Origin: Clostridia bacterium
Lineage (GTDB): Bacteria > Bacillota_E > RBS10-35 > JAJYVN01
Direction of reading: 5' to 3'
Assembly (NCBI GenBank): GCA_027335515.1
Contig: DAHWHT010000329.1
Span: 1-10,938, forward strand
DNA: 10,938 nt
A program made the position numbers and the translations under genes. Numbering within the stretch: the stretch's first letter is position 1; each line of letters begins with the position of its first letter. This document shows, piece after piece, positions 1 through 6,552 of the stretch. The notes beneath the pieces were generated by a model. That model made no database searches. It saw nothing but the letters and a program-made list of their open reading frames with translations, and was not told the origin of the DNA.

Positions 1-304
1 GTGGTCCGTCCGTCCCCGCGGTCGCCGACCCGGCGATCGCCCGCGCGTCCTGGTGGGGCAGACCAAGGCTGTCCAGGGCGACGACGACCAGACCGGTGTC
101 TCCGTGTTCCAAGGCGACCGCTTGAACCTCCAGCGGATCGCGTACGGCGCCGGCCCGTCGGACGCCGTAGCCGGCCAGATGGATCCGGGGTCCGGCAAGC
201 CCGGGGGTGATGTCCGCCACGGCGTAACCCGCGCGCCAGCCCGCGCACCCGCCCTCCCCTGGTCGGTCGGGGCGTGGGGTTGCTTCGTCGTCCGCGTCCG
301 CCAC
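1..304 (-). CDS. Neutral/alkaline ceramidase-like protein, N-terminal part (runs off left edge)
   Basis: Reading the minus strand from a GTG at 304 gives about 101 codons, open to the window edge. After a short Asp/Pro-rich head the protein reads AGYAVADITP, then HLAGYGVRRAG, VRDPLEVQAVALEHG and LVVVALDSLGLP. This order (ADITP, LAGYG, DPL..A..LE.G, V.LD.LGL) is the usual start of the neutral/alkaline non-lysosomal ceramidase N-terminal domain family. Characterised members hydrolyse amides of sphingolipids. In many Bacillota the family has no proven substrate and sits beside cell-wall sugar salvage genes, as here, so the substrate is open. An in-frame stop (307-305) directly precedes the GTG, which fixes this as the only upstream start. 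A GGTGG stretch five bases upstream may be the ribosome binding site. No signal peptide is visible, so the protein is probably cytoplasmic. The catalytic region lies outside the window. Confidence 0.72.
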   Translation of the reverse strand, partial: MADADDEATPRPDRPGEGGCAGWRAGYAVADITPGLAGPRIHLAGYGVRRAGAVRDPLEVQAVALEHGDTGLVVVALDSLGLPHQDARAIAGSATAGTDGP

Positions 305-587
305 TCAACCCACCGCCTTTGGCGCGCGCCGCGGAAGGGCCCCGTCGCTGTCGGCGGGAACCGTTCTCCTGCGGATGGGGCCGGCCCTGCCCGAGATCGA
401 CTCCCACCGCCTGAGTCAGGGGGGTGCGGGTGGGCCGCTGGGCCTTCGCGCCCTCCGGGTTCCGCCGCCTCAAGCGGGTTCCGCCCCGTGCGGCAGGCGG
501 CGGCGGGACCGATGGCTGGTGTCGTATTCCAAGCCGAGGGCGGATCGTCGCGACGCCCGGGAACAACCGGTCTGGGAGAGGGGAGCG
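305..587. promoter_or_regulatory. Divergent intergenic region between ceramidase-like and kinase genes
   Basis: This 283-bp stretch lies between two divergent starts and must hold both promoters if the genes have their own. I see no convincing -35/-10 pair on either strand and no plausible gene. It does contain an 11-bp direct repeat, CGGGTTCCGCC, at 456-466 and 475-485 (19-bp period). That could be a tandem regulator site for the kinase, or chance in GC-rich DNA. Confidence 0.35.
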
Positions 588-1583
588 GTGCGTTCGTTGG
601 CCGCGATGGGTGTCGACGTGGGTGCAAGCCACAGCCGCGCCCTGCTGGTGGGGGACGACGGCCGGCCGTGGGCGGCGGCGCGCGCCGCCGGGGCTGCGGT
701 GGGTCCTGGGGCGCCCGATCCCTACCCCGTGCTGCGCTCGTTGTGCGAGACGGTCCTCTCCCGGTCGCTGGCTGCCGGCCACCCGGTGCCGCGATCGCTG
801 CGGGTGGTGGCCGGCTTCGCCGGGGCGGGTCAGCCGGAGCGGGCGGAGCGGGCGCGGCACGCCCTGGCCGCGGCCCTTGCGCATAACGCTTTGGGTGTGG
901 CGTCGCTGCGCGTGTGCACCGATGCGGACATCGCCCTGGCGGCCGTCCGTCCGGGTGTGCCCCACGGACCCGCGGCGGTGTTGATCGCCGGTACGGGCAG
1001 CATGGCGTTGGCGCGCGGCCCCGGGGGCGAGGCCCGCGCCGGCGGATGGGGCCGCTACCTCGGCGATCCCGGGGGCGGCGCCTGGCTCGGGGCCCAGGGC
1101 CTGGTGGCGGCGGCGGAGTTCCTCGACGGGCGTCGACCGCAGGCGGCGGGACTCGCCGCGGCGCTGATGCAGCAGGAGGGTTTGGCCGCGGTGCGCCTTG
1201 CGGAGGCGGCCGCGGCGCGCTGGGCGGAGCCGGCGCGGTTGGCTGCGCTGGCGCCCCTCATCCTGGACCGGGCGCGGGCCGACCCTGCGGCGGAAGGGAT
1301 TGTGCTGGGAGCGGCGCAGGGCCTGATGGGGTTGCTGCGGGCGGCGTGCGCCCGGGCGGGAAGTGGACCGCAGGCTCCGGTGGGTTTGGCGGGTGGACTG
1401 TGGGCGGCATCGGGAGGCGTGCTGCGCCAAGCCCTGGCCGCGGCGCTGCCGTCCGATTGGGCCGCACGGACGTTCTTGCTGACGCTGCCACCCGCGGCGG
1501 CGGCGGCGGCCCTTGCCCTCGAGGCGCCGGCCGCGCGCGCCCTGGTCGAGGCGCTTGCGGTGGTGCCGCCGGAGTTGGCGTGA
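588..1583 (+). CDS. BadF/BadG/BcrA-type ATPase, N-acetylglucosamine kinase-like
   Basis: The protein has 331 residues, normal for the BadF/BadG/BcrA/BcrD sugar-kinase group that includes N-acetylglucosamine kinases (ASKHA fold; ATP-dependent phosphorylation of GlcNAc or a related amino sugar in the cytoplasm). Visible motifs are the phosphate-1 loop GVDVGASHSRALL (residues 8-20), a TDADIAL motif (111-117) whose first Asp is the likely catalytic base, the phosphate-2 segment LIAGTGSMA (132-140), and GGWGRYLGDPGGGAWLG (152-168), which closely follows the kinase signature GGWG..LGD.GSG. The GTG at 588 is chosen because GAGG sits six bases upstream; the in-frame ATG at 606 has no binding site. 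The downstream NamZ gene and the divergent ceramidase-like gene suggest amino-sugar salvage. Whether the substrate is GlcNAc, MurNAc or another amino sugar cannot be told. The C-terminal third is extremely Ala-rich. Confidence 0.85.
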   Translation: MRSLAAMGVDVGASHSRALLVGDDGRPWAAARAAGAAVGPGAPDPYPVLRSLCETVLSRSLAAGHPVPRSLRVVAGFAGAGQPERAERARHALAAALAHNALGVASLRVCTDADIALAAVRPGVPHGPAAVLIAGTGSMALARGPGGEARAGGWGRYLGDPGGGAWLGAQGLVAAAEFLDGRRPQAAGLAAALMQQEGLAAVRLAEAAAARWAEPARLAALAPLILDRARADPAAEGIVLGAAQGLMGLLRAACARAGSGPQAPVGLAGGLWAASGGVLRQALAAALPSDWAARTFLLTLPPAAAAAALALEAPAARALVEALAVVPPELA

Positions 1584-1641
1584 ACGCAAGGGGTGGGGAG
1601 GTTGAAGCAGCTGCCCGAAACGTCGCGCAGATCGGGCCCAT

Positions 1642-1860
1642 GGGGTAGGTAGGCGCAGGTTTGGCGGGTGGCCAGAGGTTTTCGGCCCCTCGGAGGTCGC
1701 CTGGGTACGGAGGATCCGCGTGGGAACGTTGCGCCGGTGGGACAAGGAAGGCAGGTTTTGGCCCATGGCCCGTTCCGGGGGTGGGCACCGGCGGTTTGAC
1801 GCGGTGGGCATACACAGCGTGGTCACCGCAGACCGGGAGCCGGAAGGTGCGTTCGCTGAG
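1642..1860 (+). pseudogene. Remnant of IS607-type TnpA (MerR-like DNA-binding N-terminus)
   Basis: One frame from about 1690 reads SEVAWVRRIRVGTLRRWDKE, then GRFWPMARSGGGHRRFDAVG and IHSVVTAD. This has the layout of the MerR/excisionase-like helix-turn-helix at the start of IS607-family serine recombinases (typically EAA..LGV...TLRRW..EGK....RTPGGHRRY). The match is strong around TLRRWDKEG and GGHRRF. The rest is missing: no start codon with a binding site at the expected place, no serine-recombinase catalytic domain after the helix-turn-helix, and the frame dissolves into Arg/Gly/Ala-rich translation. I therefore call it a decayed transposase fragment. A MerR- or BldC-like regulator remnant is the alternative, because GGHRRF also occurs there. 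Confidence 0.5.
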
Positions 1861-2480
1861 TTGGTGAAAAGTGGTACGGGTTGCGAGGCGGGCGAAGGGC
1901 GCGCAGTGGTGAAGGCCGCTCTGGGATCTGGTGCCGTCCGGGCGGCCCCACCCGGGGGAACTGCTGCGCTGCGCGACCGGTCGGTGGCGCGCGCACGTGG
2001 GTTTCACGCCAAGCGCGCCGGAAGCGGCGTGCGTCCTGGGCCGGGGCGTGGTGTCCGTGGACCGGATACCCGCACGGGGTGGCCGGCGCGAACGTGGGGC
2101 GTGACGGCCACCCGCAGCCGTGGCCGGATGGCCGAGGCGGGGGCGGCTCGCGCAAAGTCGTGGGCGAGTCGCAGGTGGGCGCGGCACCGGGGCGAAAGGG
2201 CGCGGTTGGCGGGGTCAGCCGGGTAGGCGGGGCCGACCGGCCGCCGGAGGCCCGGCAGGGGGCGGTCCGCGAAACCGAGCGGATTCTGCAAGGGGCGCAG
2301 GCCGTGTGAACGCCCTCCGGTCCGGGTGGGAGTCCCGGCGTGCGCGGAGCCTTGCCGCGCGGCCCGAGTCCGCCTGTTGCCTGCGGCCCCGTGGAGGGGC
2401 CAATTCAAGGCCGAAAGGGGCAAGAGCCTGGTTGGGCGGACGTGTGGAAGACCGAGGGATCGGTTGGTACACATTCTTCT
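1660..2480 (+). mobile_element. Decayed IS607-like insertion between kinase and NamZ genes
   Basis: The 911 bp between the kinase stop and the NamZ start hold no intact gene on either strand. At the left is the TnpA-like helix-turn-helix remnant. At the right, from about 2275, a frame reads TERILQGAQAV, followed in another frame by RVNAL and then GRKGQEPGWADVW. To my eye this resembles the end of a TnpB (..RNIL..G, VNA.., KQEP..) with frameshifts. A CCGGG/CCCGG hairpin lies near 2325-2341. Zinc-finger and RuvC motifs of TnpB are not recognisable, so most of the element is deleted or scrambled. The ends are estimates; no terminal or target repeats were found, as expected for IS607. Confidence 0.38.
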
Positions 2481-2494
2481 AACCAGGGGTCGGT

Positions 2495-3682
2495 GTGCAA
2501 CTGCAGACGGGACTCGATCAATGGCTGACGTCGCTGCCGACGGCGGTGCGTGGCGCGCGCGTCGGGTTGCTGACCCACGCGGCCGGTGTCGATGCGCGGG
2601 GGCGCAGTGGAGTGGATTGCCTGGCCGCGCTCCCCGATCTTCATGTCGTGCGCCTGTTCGCGCCGGAGCACGGCGTTCGCGGGGAGCGGCCCGGTGGCGA
2701 GCCGATTCCGGACGGGGTGGATCCGATCAGCGGGATTGAGGTTTGCAGTCTCTATGGGCCCCGGGGGCGTGGAACCGACGGCGGTCTGGAGAGCGGTATC
2801 TTCGCCGGCCTCGATGCGGTGCTGGTCGACCTGCAGGACATCGGGGCACGCTACTTCACATACCCGGGGACCATGAGGCGGTTTTCGCTGGCGGCGGTGC
2901 GGGCGGGGGTGCCCGTTCACATACTGGATCGTCCGAACCCGTTGGGTGGCCTCGTGGCGGGCCCGGCGACGCGGGCGCCGGGCCTTACGTCTTTGGTTTG
3001 CGCCTTTGATGTGCCGCTGCGCCACGGGATGACGATGGGCGAACTCGCGCTGTTGGCGGCGCGCGAGGATGGTCTGGCCGAGGGCGCCGTTCACGTGTGG
3101 CCCGTGCAGGGCTGGCGCCGCACCCAGGATTTTGCGGCGTGGAATCGACCGTGGGTGCCGCCTTCGCCCAACAGCACCGGACCAGACATGGCGGAGTTGT
3201 ATGTGGGGATGTGCGTCTTTGAGGGGAGCAACGCCTCCGAAGGCCGCGGCACCCCATATCCCTTTCGTCAAATCGGGGCACCGGGGTGGGACGGGCCGGC
3301 GTTGGTCGAACGCCTGGAGTCCAGCATGCCGACCGGCCTGCGGGTGCGGCCCACGTGGTTTGTGCCCACCGCCTCCAAGCATGCCGGGCTGGTGTGCCAG
3401 GGGGTGGCCTTTGATCTGGAGCCGCACAACGCCCGCCCGGCGGATGCCGCTCTGATGGCCGCGGCGCACCTGCTGTGTCGTGTGCTGCCCGACCCGTCGT
3501 TTCAGTGGCGGGTGCACAACGGGATTCATGGGGTGGATCGGCTGACGGGCGGCGACGCCCTGCGGCGGGCCGCCACCGCCGGTGCGGATGCTGTGCGCGC
3601 ACTGCTGCTCAGCTGGCGGGCCGAGGCGGACGCCTTTGCCCGCGCCCGGCCGGTCGACCTGTATCCGGAGCGCGGGCATTGA
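2495..3682 (+). CDS. namZ: NamZ-type exo-beta-N-acetylmuramidase (DUF1343, GH171)
   Basis: The protein has 395 residues and the full motif series of the DUF1343/NamZ family: LLTHAAGVD near the start, FAPEHGVRGE (55-64), CSLYG (84-88), VDLQDIGARYFTYPGTM (111-127), LDRPNP (144-149), PLRHGMTMGELA (174-185), PPSPN (222-226) and FEGSNASEGRGTPYPF (242-257). Characterised members (B. subtilis YbbC) remove MurNAc from the non-reducing end of peptidoglycan fragments. The Glu in PEHG and the SEGRGT region lie in the predicted active site. The GTG at 2495 follows AGGGGT at a good distance. Unlike B. subtilis NamZ, no signal peptide precedes the domain: the first residues (MQLQTGLDQWLTSLP) are not a leader. 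This implies cytoplasmic action on imported disaccharides or muropeptides, consistent with a nearby cytoplasmic kinase. MurQ and NagZ are not in the window. Confidence 0.9.
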   Translation: MQLQTGLDQWLTSLPTAVRGARVGLLTHAAGVDARGRSGVDCLAALPDLHVVRLFAPEHGVRGERPGGEPIPDGVDPISGIEVCSLYGPRGRGTDGGLESGIFAGLDAVLVDLQDIGARYFTYPGTMRRFSLAAVRAGVPVHILDRPNPLGGLVAGPATRAPGLTSLVCAFDVPLRHGMTMGELALLAAREDGLAEGAVHVWPVQGWRRTQDFAAWNRPWVPPSPNSTGPDMAELYVGMCVFEGSNASEGRGTPYPFRQIGAPGWDGPALVERLESSMPTGLRVRPTWFVPTASKHAGLVCQGVAFDLEPHNARPADAALMAAAHLLCRVLPDPSFQWRVHNGIHGVDRLTGGDALRRAATAGADAVRALLLSWRAEADAFARARPVDLYPERGH

Positions 3683-3687
3683 GCGGC

Positions 3688-3721
3688 GGGGGGAAGCGCG
3701 CCGCAGGGCGTGCCTCCCCCC
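3688..3721. terminator. Strong GC hairpin between convergent genes (bidirectional terminator)
   Basis: GGGGGGA (3688-3694) pairs with TCCCCCC (3715-3721). After one A-C mismatch, GCGCGCC pairs with GGCGTGC (one G-U) around a GCAG loop. The hairpin fills the 50-bp gap between the NamZ and oxidoreductase stop codons, so it can end transcription from both sides. There is no T-run, so it is not a canonical intrinsic terminator. Confidence 0.6.
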
Positions 3722-3732
3722 GGCCCACCGCC

Positions 3733-4806
3733 TCAGTCCAGCGCGGGGATATCGATGCGGACTTCGGCGTGTTCGGCGGCGGAGCGGTAAATCGCGTCGA
3801 GGATCGCGGTGGCGTTCACGATGTCCTCACCGGGGATCGGCGCCGGCCCACCGGTTTGGATCGCCTCGACAAACGCCTCGATCTTGCGGGTGAAACTGTC
3901 TCGCCAGTTGCCGCCCCGCACCGGGACATCGGTGTGGACCCCTGTTCCGAACTGGTCGTGGTAGACGCGCATGCCATCCATGTTGAGTCCGCCTTCGGTA
4001 CCGAGCAGGAACGTCGACCCGAGGGTCTCGGCGTGCATCGCCCAGGCGATCTTGAAGTAGAGGATGGCATCCCCTTCGAGACGGATGAAGGCGGCGCCGA
4101 AGTCTTCGACATCAAAGTCGGAAGGGGACATGTTTCCGCCCCATGCCTGCCGGGCGTAGGTGGGCGACTTGCCGAAGTGGGCTGAAGTGTGGGCGGATGC
4201 GGAGATTGGGCGCGGATTGCCCATGACGTGCAGGGCGGTGTCGAGCGAATAGCAGCCGATGTCGAGGATGGCGCCGCCGATGGCGGATGCGCGACGGACG
4301 AAGGTACCGCCCGGGATGCCCTTGCGCCGACCGCCACCGGTCTCCGCGTAGTAGATGCGGCCGAGGGCTCCCGAAGCGACAATGCGGCGCGCCGTCATCA
4401 CCCCGGGATCGTAGCGGGTCTGGAAGCCGATCGACAGCATCTTACCGACCCGCCGGCTGAGGCGCACCATGTCGACGCCTTCCTGCAGGTTGACGGCCAT
4501 GGGCTTTTCCAGCAGGACGTGCTTGCCCGCAGACAGCGCCTGCATCGTGGGCTCATAGTGGGCCGCGTTGAACGTGCAGATGCTGACCGCGTCGAAGTCA
4601 TCGCGCAGCATCTCGCCAAGGTCGGTAAAGGCCCGGGCACCCTCGAAGCCAAAGCGGTCGATGAAGGACTGCGCCTTGCCGGGTACCACGTCGGCGACCG
4701 CGACGACGCGTGCCTGCGGCAGGTTGCGATAGCGCTCGGCGTGCGCGCCCGCGATCCCGCCAGACCCTATGATTCCGATGCGAACCGGTTCATTTGGCAC
4801 TCCCAT
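3733..4806 (-). CDS. Gfo/Idh/MocA-family NAD(P)-dependent oxidoreductase
   Basis: The protein has 357 residues, typical of the family. The Rossmann nucleotide-binding loop is GIIGSGGIAGAH (11-22), an acidic strand end VVAVADV follows (34-40), and the catalytic-lysine motif LLEKP is at 98-102. The C-terminal domain has GGAILDIGCYSLD (178-190), where the His often found in the D.G.H motif is Tyr, as in several subfamilies. These enzymes oxidise or reduce sugar, inositol or amino-sugar hydroxyls with NAD(P); the exact substrate cannot be read from the sequence. Two starts are possible: the ATG at 4806 (GGAGG only three bases away) and the GTG at 4800 (nine bases). I give the ATG; the difference is two codons. 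It lies 97 bp downstream of ccdA on the same strand and could be co-transcribed. Convergence with NamZ does not by itself tie it to MurNAc salvage. Confidence 0.87.
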   Translation of the reverse strand: MGVPNEPVRIGIIGSGGIAGAHAERYRNLPQARVVAVADVVPGKAQSFIDRFGFEGARAFTDLGEMLRDDFDAVSICTFNAAHYEPTMQALSAGKHVLLEKPMAVNLQEGVDMVRLSRRVGKMLSIGFQTRYDPGVMTARRIVASGALGRIYYAETGGGRRKGIPGGTFVRRASAIGGAILDIGCYSLDTALHVMGNPRPISASAHTSAHFGKSPTYARQAWGGNMSPSDFDVEDFGAAFIRLEGDAILYFKIAWAMHAETLGSTFLLGTEGGLNMDGMRVYHDQFGTGVHTDVPVRGGNWRDSFTRKIEAFVEAIQTGGPAPIPGEDIVNATAILDAIYRSAAEHAEVRIDIPALD

Positions 4807-4903
4807 ACCCCTCCCAGGCAAACTCCAACCGCCGTCTGTTCGCAATGGGTGCCACGGACCCTGCCGCCGGATGGCGCATGCCTCGCTGCGGGCGCCCCTT
4901 CCC

Positions 4904-5620
4904 CTACAGCCGGTTGAAGAGGTAGGTGGAAAGACTTTGCAACTGACCGGTGAAGACGAGAACACCCAAGGCGGCGAGGCCGAGGCCCGAGATACGCCGC
5001 AGCCACGGCAGCGTGGGACCGAGCCGCGGCAGCAGGTTGGGGCTTCGGGCGGCCACGGCGGAAAACAGGAGGAAGGGCGCGGCGAAGCCGGCGCTGTATG
5101 CCAGAAGGAGGCCCGCGCCGGCGGCGGTGCCCCCGGACGTACCGGCCAGGACCAGGATGGAGGCCAGAACCGGGCCGACGCAGGGTGTCCAGCCGACGGC
5201 GAAGGCGGCGCCCATGGCCAAGGCGGCCAGGGGCCCGGTACCGGGCGCTTTCCAGTTCACTCCCCGCGGTCCGCCCAGCAGGCGCTCGGGCAGTATTCCG
5301 GAGACGGTGAGGCCGAGCAGGAGGATGAGCATGCCCCCCGCCTTTTGCAGCGGCAGCTGGTAGGTTCGCAACCACGTTCCCAGGGCGCTGGCGGACAGAC
5401 CGAAGCCCACAAAAACGGCGGTGAAACCGACCGTGAACAGCGCGGCGGCGAGCAGTGTTCGGCCGCGCTGGGTGGCCGCCACCTGGGCGATGTAGGCGGG
5501 ATACAGTGGCCAGACGCAGGGTGAAACGAAGGAGACCAAGCCACCCACAAAGGCCACCAGCAGGTCGGTCAACCGGTTCCCTGGTCGGAAGCCGTGGCGC
5601 GCCGATCCCTCGGCGGGCAT
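4904..5620 (-). CDS. ccdA: CcdA/DsbD-like thiol-disulfide transmembrane transporter
   Basis: The protein has 238 residues with about six hydrophobic segments and the two hallmark motifs of CcdA: FVSPCVWPLYPAYIAQ (31-46, Cys35) and GWTPCVGPVLASIL (143-156, Cys147). The two cysteines lie in pseudo-symmetric helices and pass reducing equivalents from cytoplasmic thioredoxin to extracytoplasmic partners, for example for cytochrome c maturation. No cytochrome biogenesis or TlpA/ResA gene is adjacent. The start is uncertain. The ATG at 5620 has a weak AGGTG site and adds 16 residues not typical of the family. A TTG at 5572, five bases after AGGGA, would give MTDLLVAFVGGLVSFVSPC, which looks like a normal CcdA start. 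The coordinates use the ATG; the TTG may be the true start. Confidence 0.88.
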   Translation of the reverse strand: MPAEGSARHGFRPGNRLTDLLVAFVGGLVSFVSPCVWPLYPAYIAQVAATQRGRTLLAAALFTVGFTAVFVGFGLSASALGTWLRTYQLPLQKAGGMLILLLGLTVSGILPERLLGGPRGVNWKAPGTGPLAALAMGAAFAVGWTPCVGPVLASILVLAGTSGGTAAGAGLLLAYSAGFAAPFLLFSAVAARSPNLLPRLGPTLPWLRRISGLGLAALGVLVFTGQLQSLSTYLFNRL

Positions 5621-5994
5621 GGCCCACCTGCCAGGTTTTCGCCTCCTTCAGATTGCAGCCTGGGGCATGGCATTCTTTGCTTCGGGGCGGTGGCGGTGCC
5701 AGCCGCTGCCCGCTCGAAATCGGCCAGCGCGGCATCCATCGTTTGTGCCGCCCCGATCCGTGATCGCGGGAATACGGCGTGCCCCTGCCCCTGCCTTCAT
5801 CGACCTGCCTGCAGCGGTCCTGGATGCGCCCTGTTCCATCCGCGCCGCACGCCTTCCTGCGCCCTGCGTTCACGGGCCTTGGGCGTCCAGGCTGCCCCGA
5901 CGGGACGTTGTTGCGGGCGATGGGCGGCGGTGTGGCGGCCTCGCGCCGGAGCGTTCGGCGGCGTGTCCCCGTCCGACCGCTCTGGGAGGTGGGG
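5621..5994. other. Divergent region between ccdA and RNase HI, no gene recognised
   Basis: In these 374 bp I find no open frame with recognisable protein features on either strand. On the minus strand, AAGGAGG (5648-5642) is a near-perfect Shine-Dalgarno but lies 21 bases from the ccdA ATG; seven bases after it a CTG opens a 21-codon frame ending at the ccdA TTG. A 9-bp hairpin (GGCGGTGGC / GCCGCTGCC, one G-U) lies near 5690-5715. No clear promoter could be picked on either strand. Confidence 0.4.
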
Positions 5995-6480
5995 ATGCCG
6001 CAGGGTGCGAACTCTGATCGTCCATGGTGTGACGGGGGGTCGATGATGGAGCGTGCGGTGGTGTGGACCGATGGTGCGTGCTCGGGCAACGGTGGGGCCC
6101 ACAGTCCCGGCGGCTGGGCGGTCGTGTTTGCGGACGGCCGCGCCTTTTCGGGCGGCGAGACGCAAACGACCAACCAGCGCATGGAACTGCGCGCCGCGAT
6201 CGAGGCACTGGCCCGCTTGCCCGAGGGTGCCCAAGTGGAGGTTCGCAGCGATTCGGCGTACGTGATCAACTGCTTTAAGCAGCGTTGGCACGCGGGTTGG
6301 GAGCGCAACGGCTGGCGCAACAGCCGTGGCGAGTCCGTGGCGAACCGAGACCTGTGGATGCAATTGTTGGAGCTCGCGCGCGTTCGCGTGGTGACGTGGT
6401 GCAAGGTGCGCGGCCATGCGGGGGATCCCCGCAACGAGCAGGCCGATCGGCTGGCGGTGGCCGCCATTCCGCGTGCCTGA
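5995..6480 (+). CDS. rnhA: Ribonuclease HI
   Basis: This is a complete type I RNase H, which cuts RNA in RNA-DNA hybrids (primer and R-loop removal) with two metal ions. All active-site residues are present: Asp in VVWTDGACSGN, Glu in NQRMELRAA, Asp in VRSDSAYV, and His plus Asp in VRGHAGDPRNEQAD. Counted from the Met-Met at 6043 they fall at D10, E48, D70, H124 and D134, exactly the E. coli numbering, and the basic handle region (KQRWHAGWERNGWRNS) is retained. I chose the ATG at 5995 because GGAGG sits five bases upstream. It adds a 16-residue head (MPQGANSDRPWCDGGS). The in-frame ATGs at 6043/6046 have only a G-run before them but give the typical 145-residue enzyme. It heads the rightward gene series, 72 bp before the next gene. 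Confidence 0.93.
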   Translation: MPQGANSDRPWCDGGSMMERAVVWTDGACSGNGGAHSPGGWAVVFADGRAFSGGETQTTNQRMELRAAIEALARLPEGAQVEVRSDSAYVINCFKQRWHAGWERNGWRNSRGESVANRDLWMQLLELARVRVVTWCKVRGHAGDPRNEQADRLAVAAIPRA

Positions 6481-6506
6481 GATCTGCCACTTGACGTTCT
6501 TGCCGT

Positions 6507-6545
6507 CGAACATCGACAGGGTTCGCCTGGCATCGCCGGTATATT
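6507..6545 (+). promoter_or_regulatory. Possible promoter/operator upstream of small gene
   Basis: TATATT (6540-6545) is a good -10 element in a GC-rich neighbourhood and would place the transcript start almost on the GTG at 6553. No well-spaced -35 is visible. CGAAC (6507-6511) and GTTCG (6521-6525) form an inverted repeat with a 9-bp spacer that could bind a dimeric repressor. The spacer is too long for a Bacillota LexA box (4 bp). Confidence 0.25.
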
Positions 6546-6552
6546 GCAGAGT

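Noticed and set aside
53..984. Long plus-strand open frames at the left end overlapping the kinase
   Set aside because: They are Arg/Pro/Gly-rich with no motifs, and lie opposite the ceramidase-like gene or overlap the kinase in another frame; shadow frames of GC-rich coding DNA.
2405..3679. 424-codon minus-strand frame opposite NamZ
   Set aside because: It mirrors NamZ exactly, has no family motif, and NamZ is unmistakable on the plus strand.
6507..6525. LexA (SOS) box before the small gene
   Set aside because: CGAAC and GTTCG are present, but the 9-bp spacer does not match the 4-bp spacing of the Bacillota LexA site.
4767..6533. 588-codon minus-strand frame across ccdA and rnhA
   Set aside because: Overlaps ccdA in another frame and RNase HI antisense; its composition is that of a shadow frame. 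Only the short 6481-6552 piece looks odd and is listed separately.
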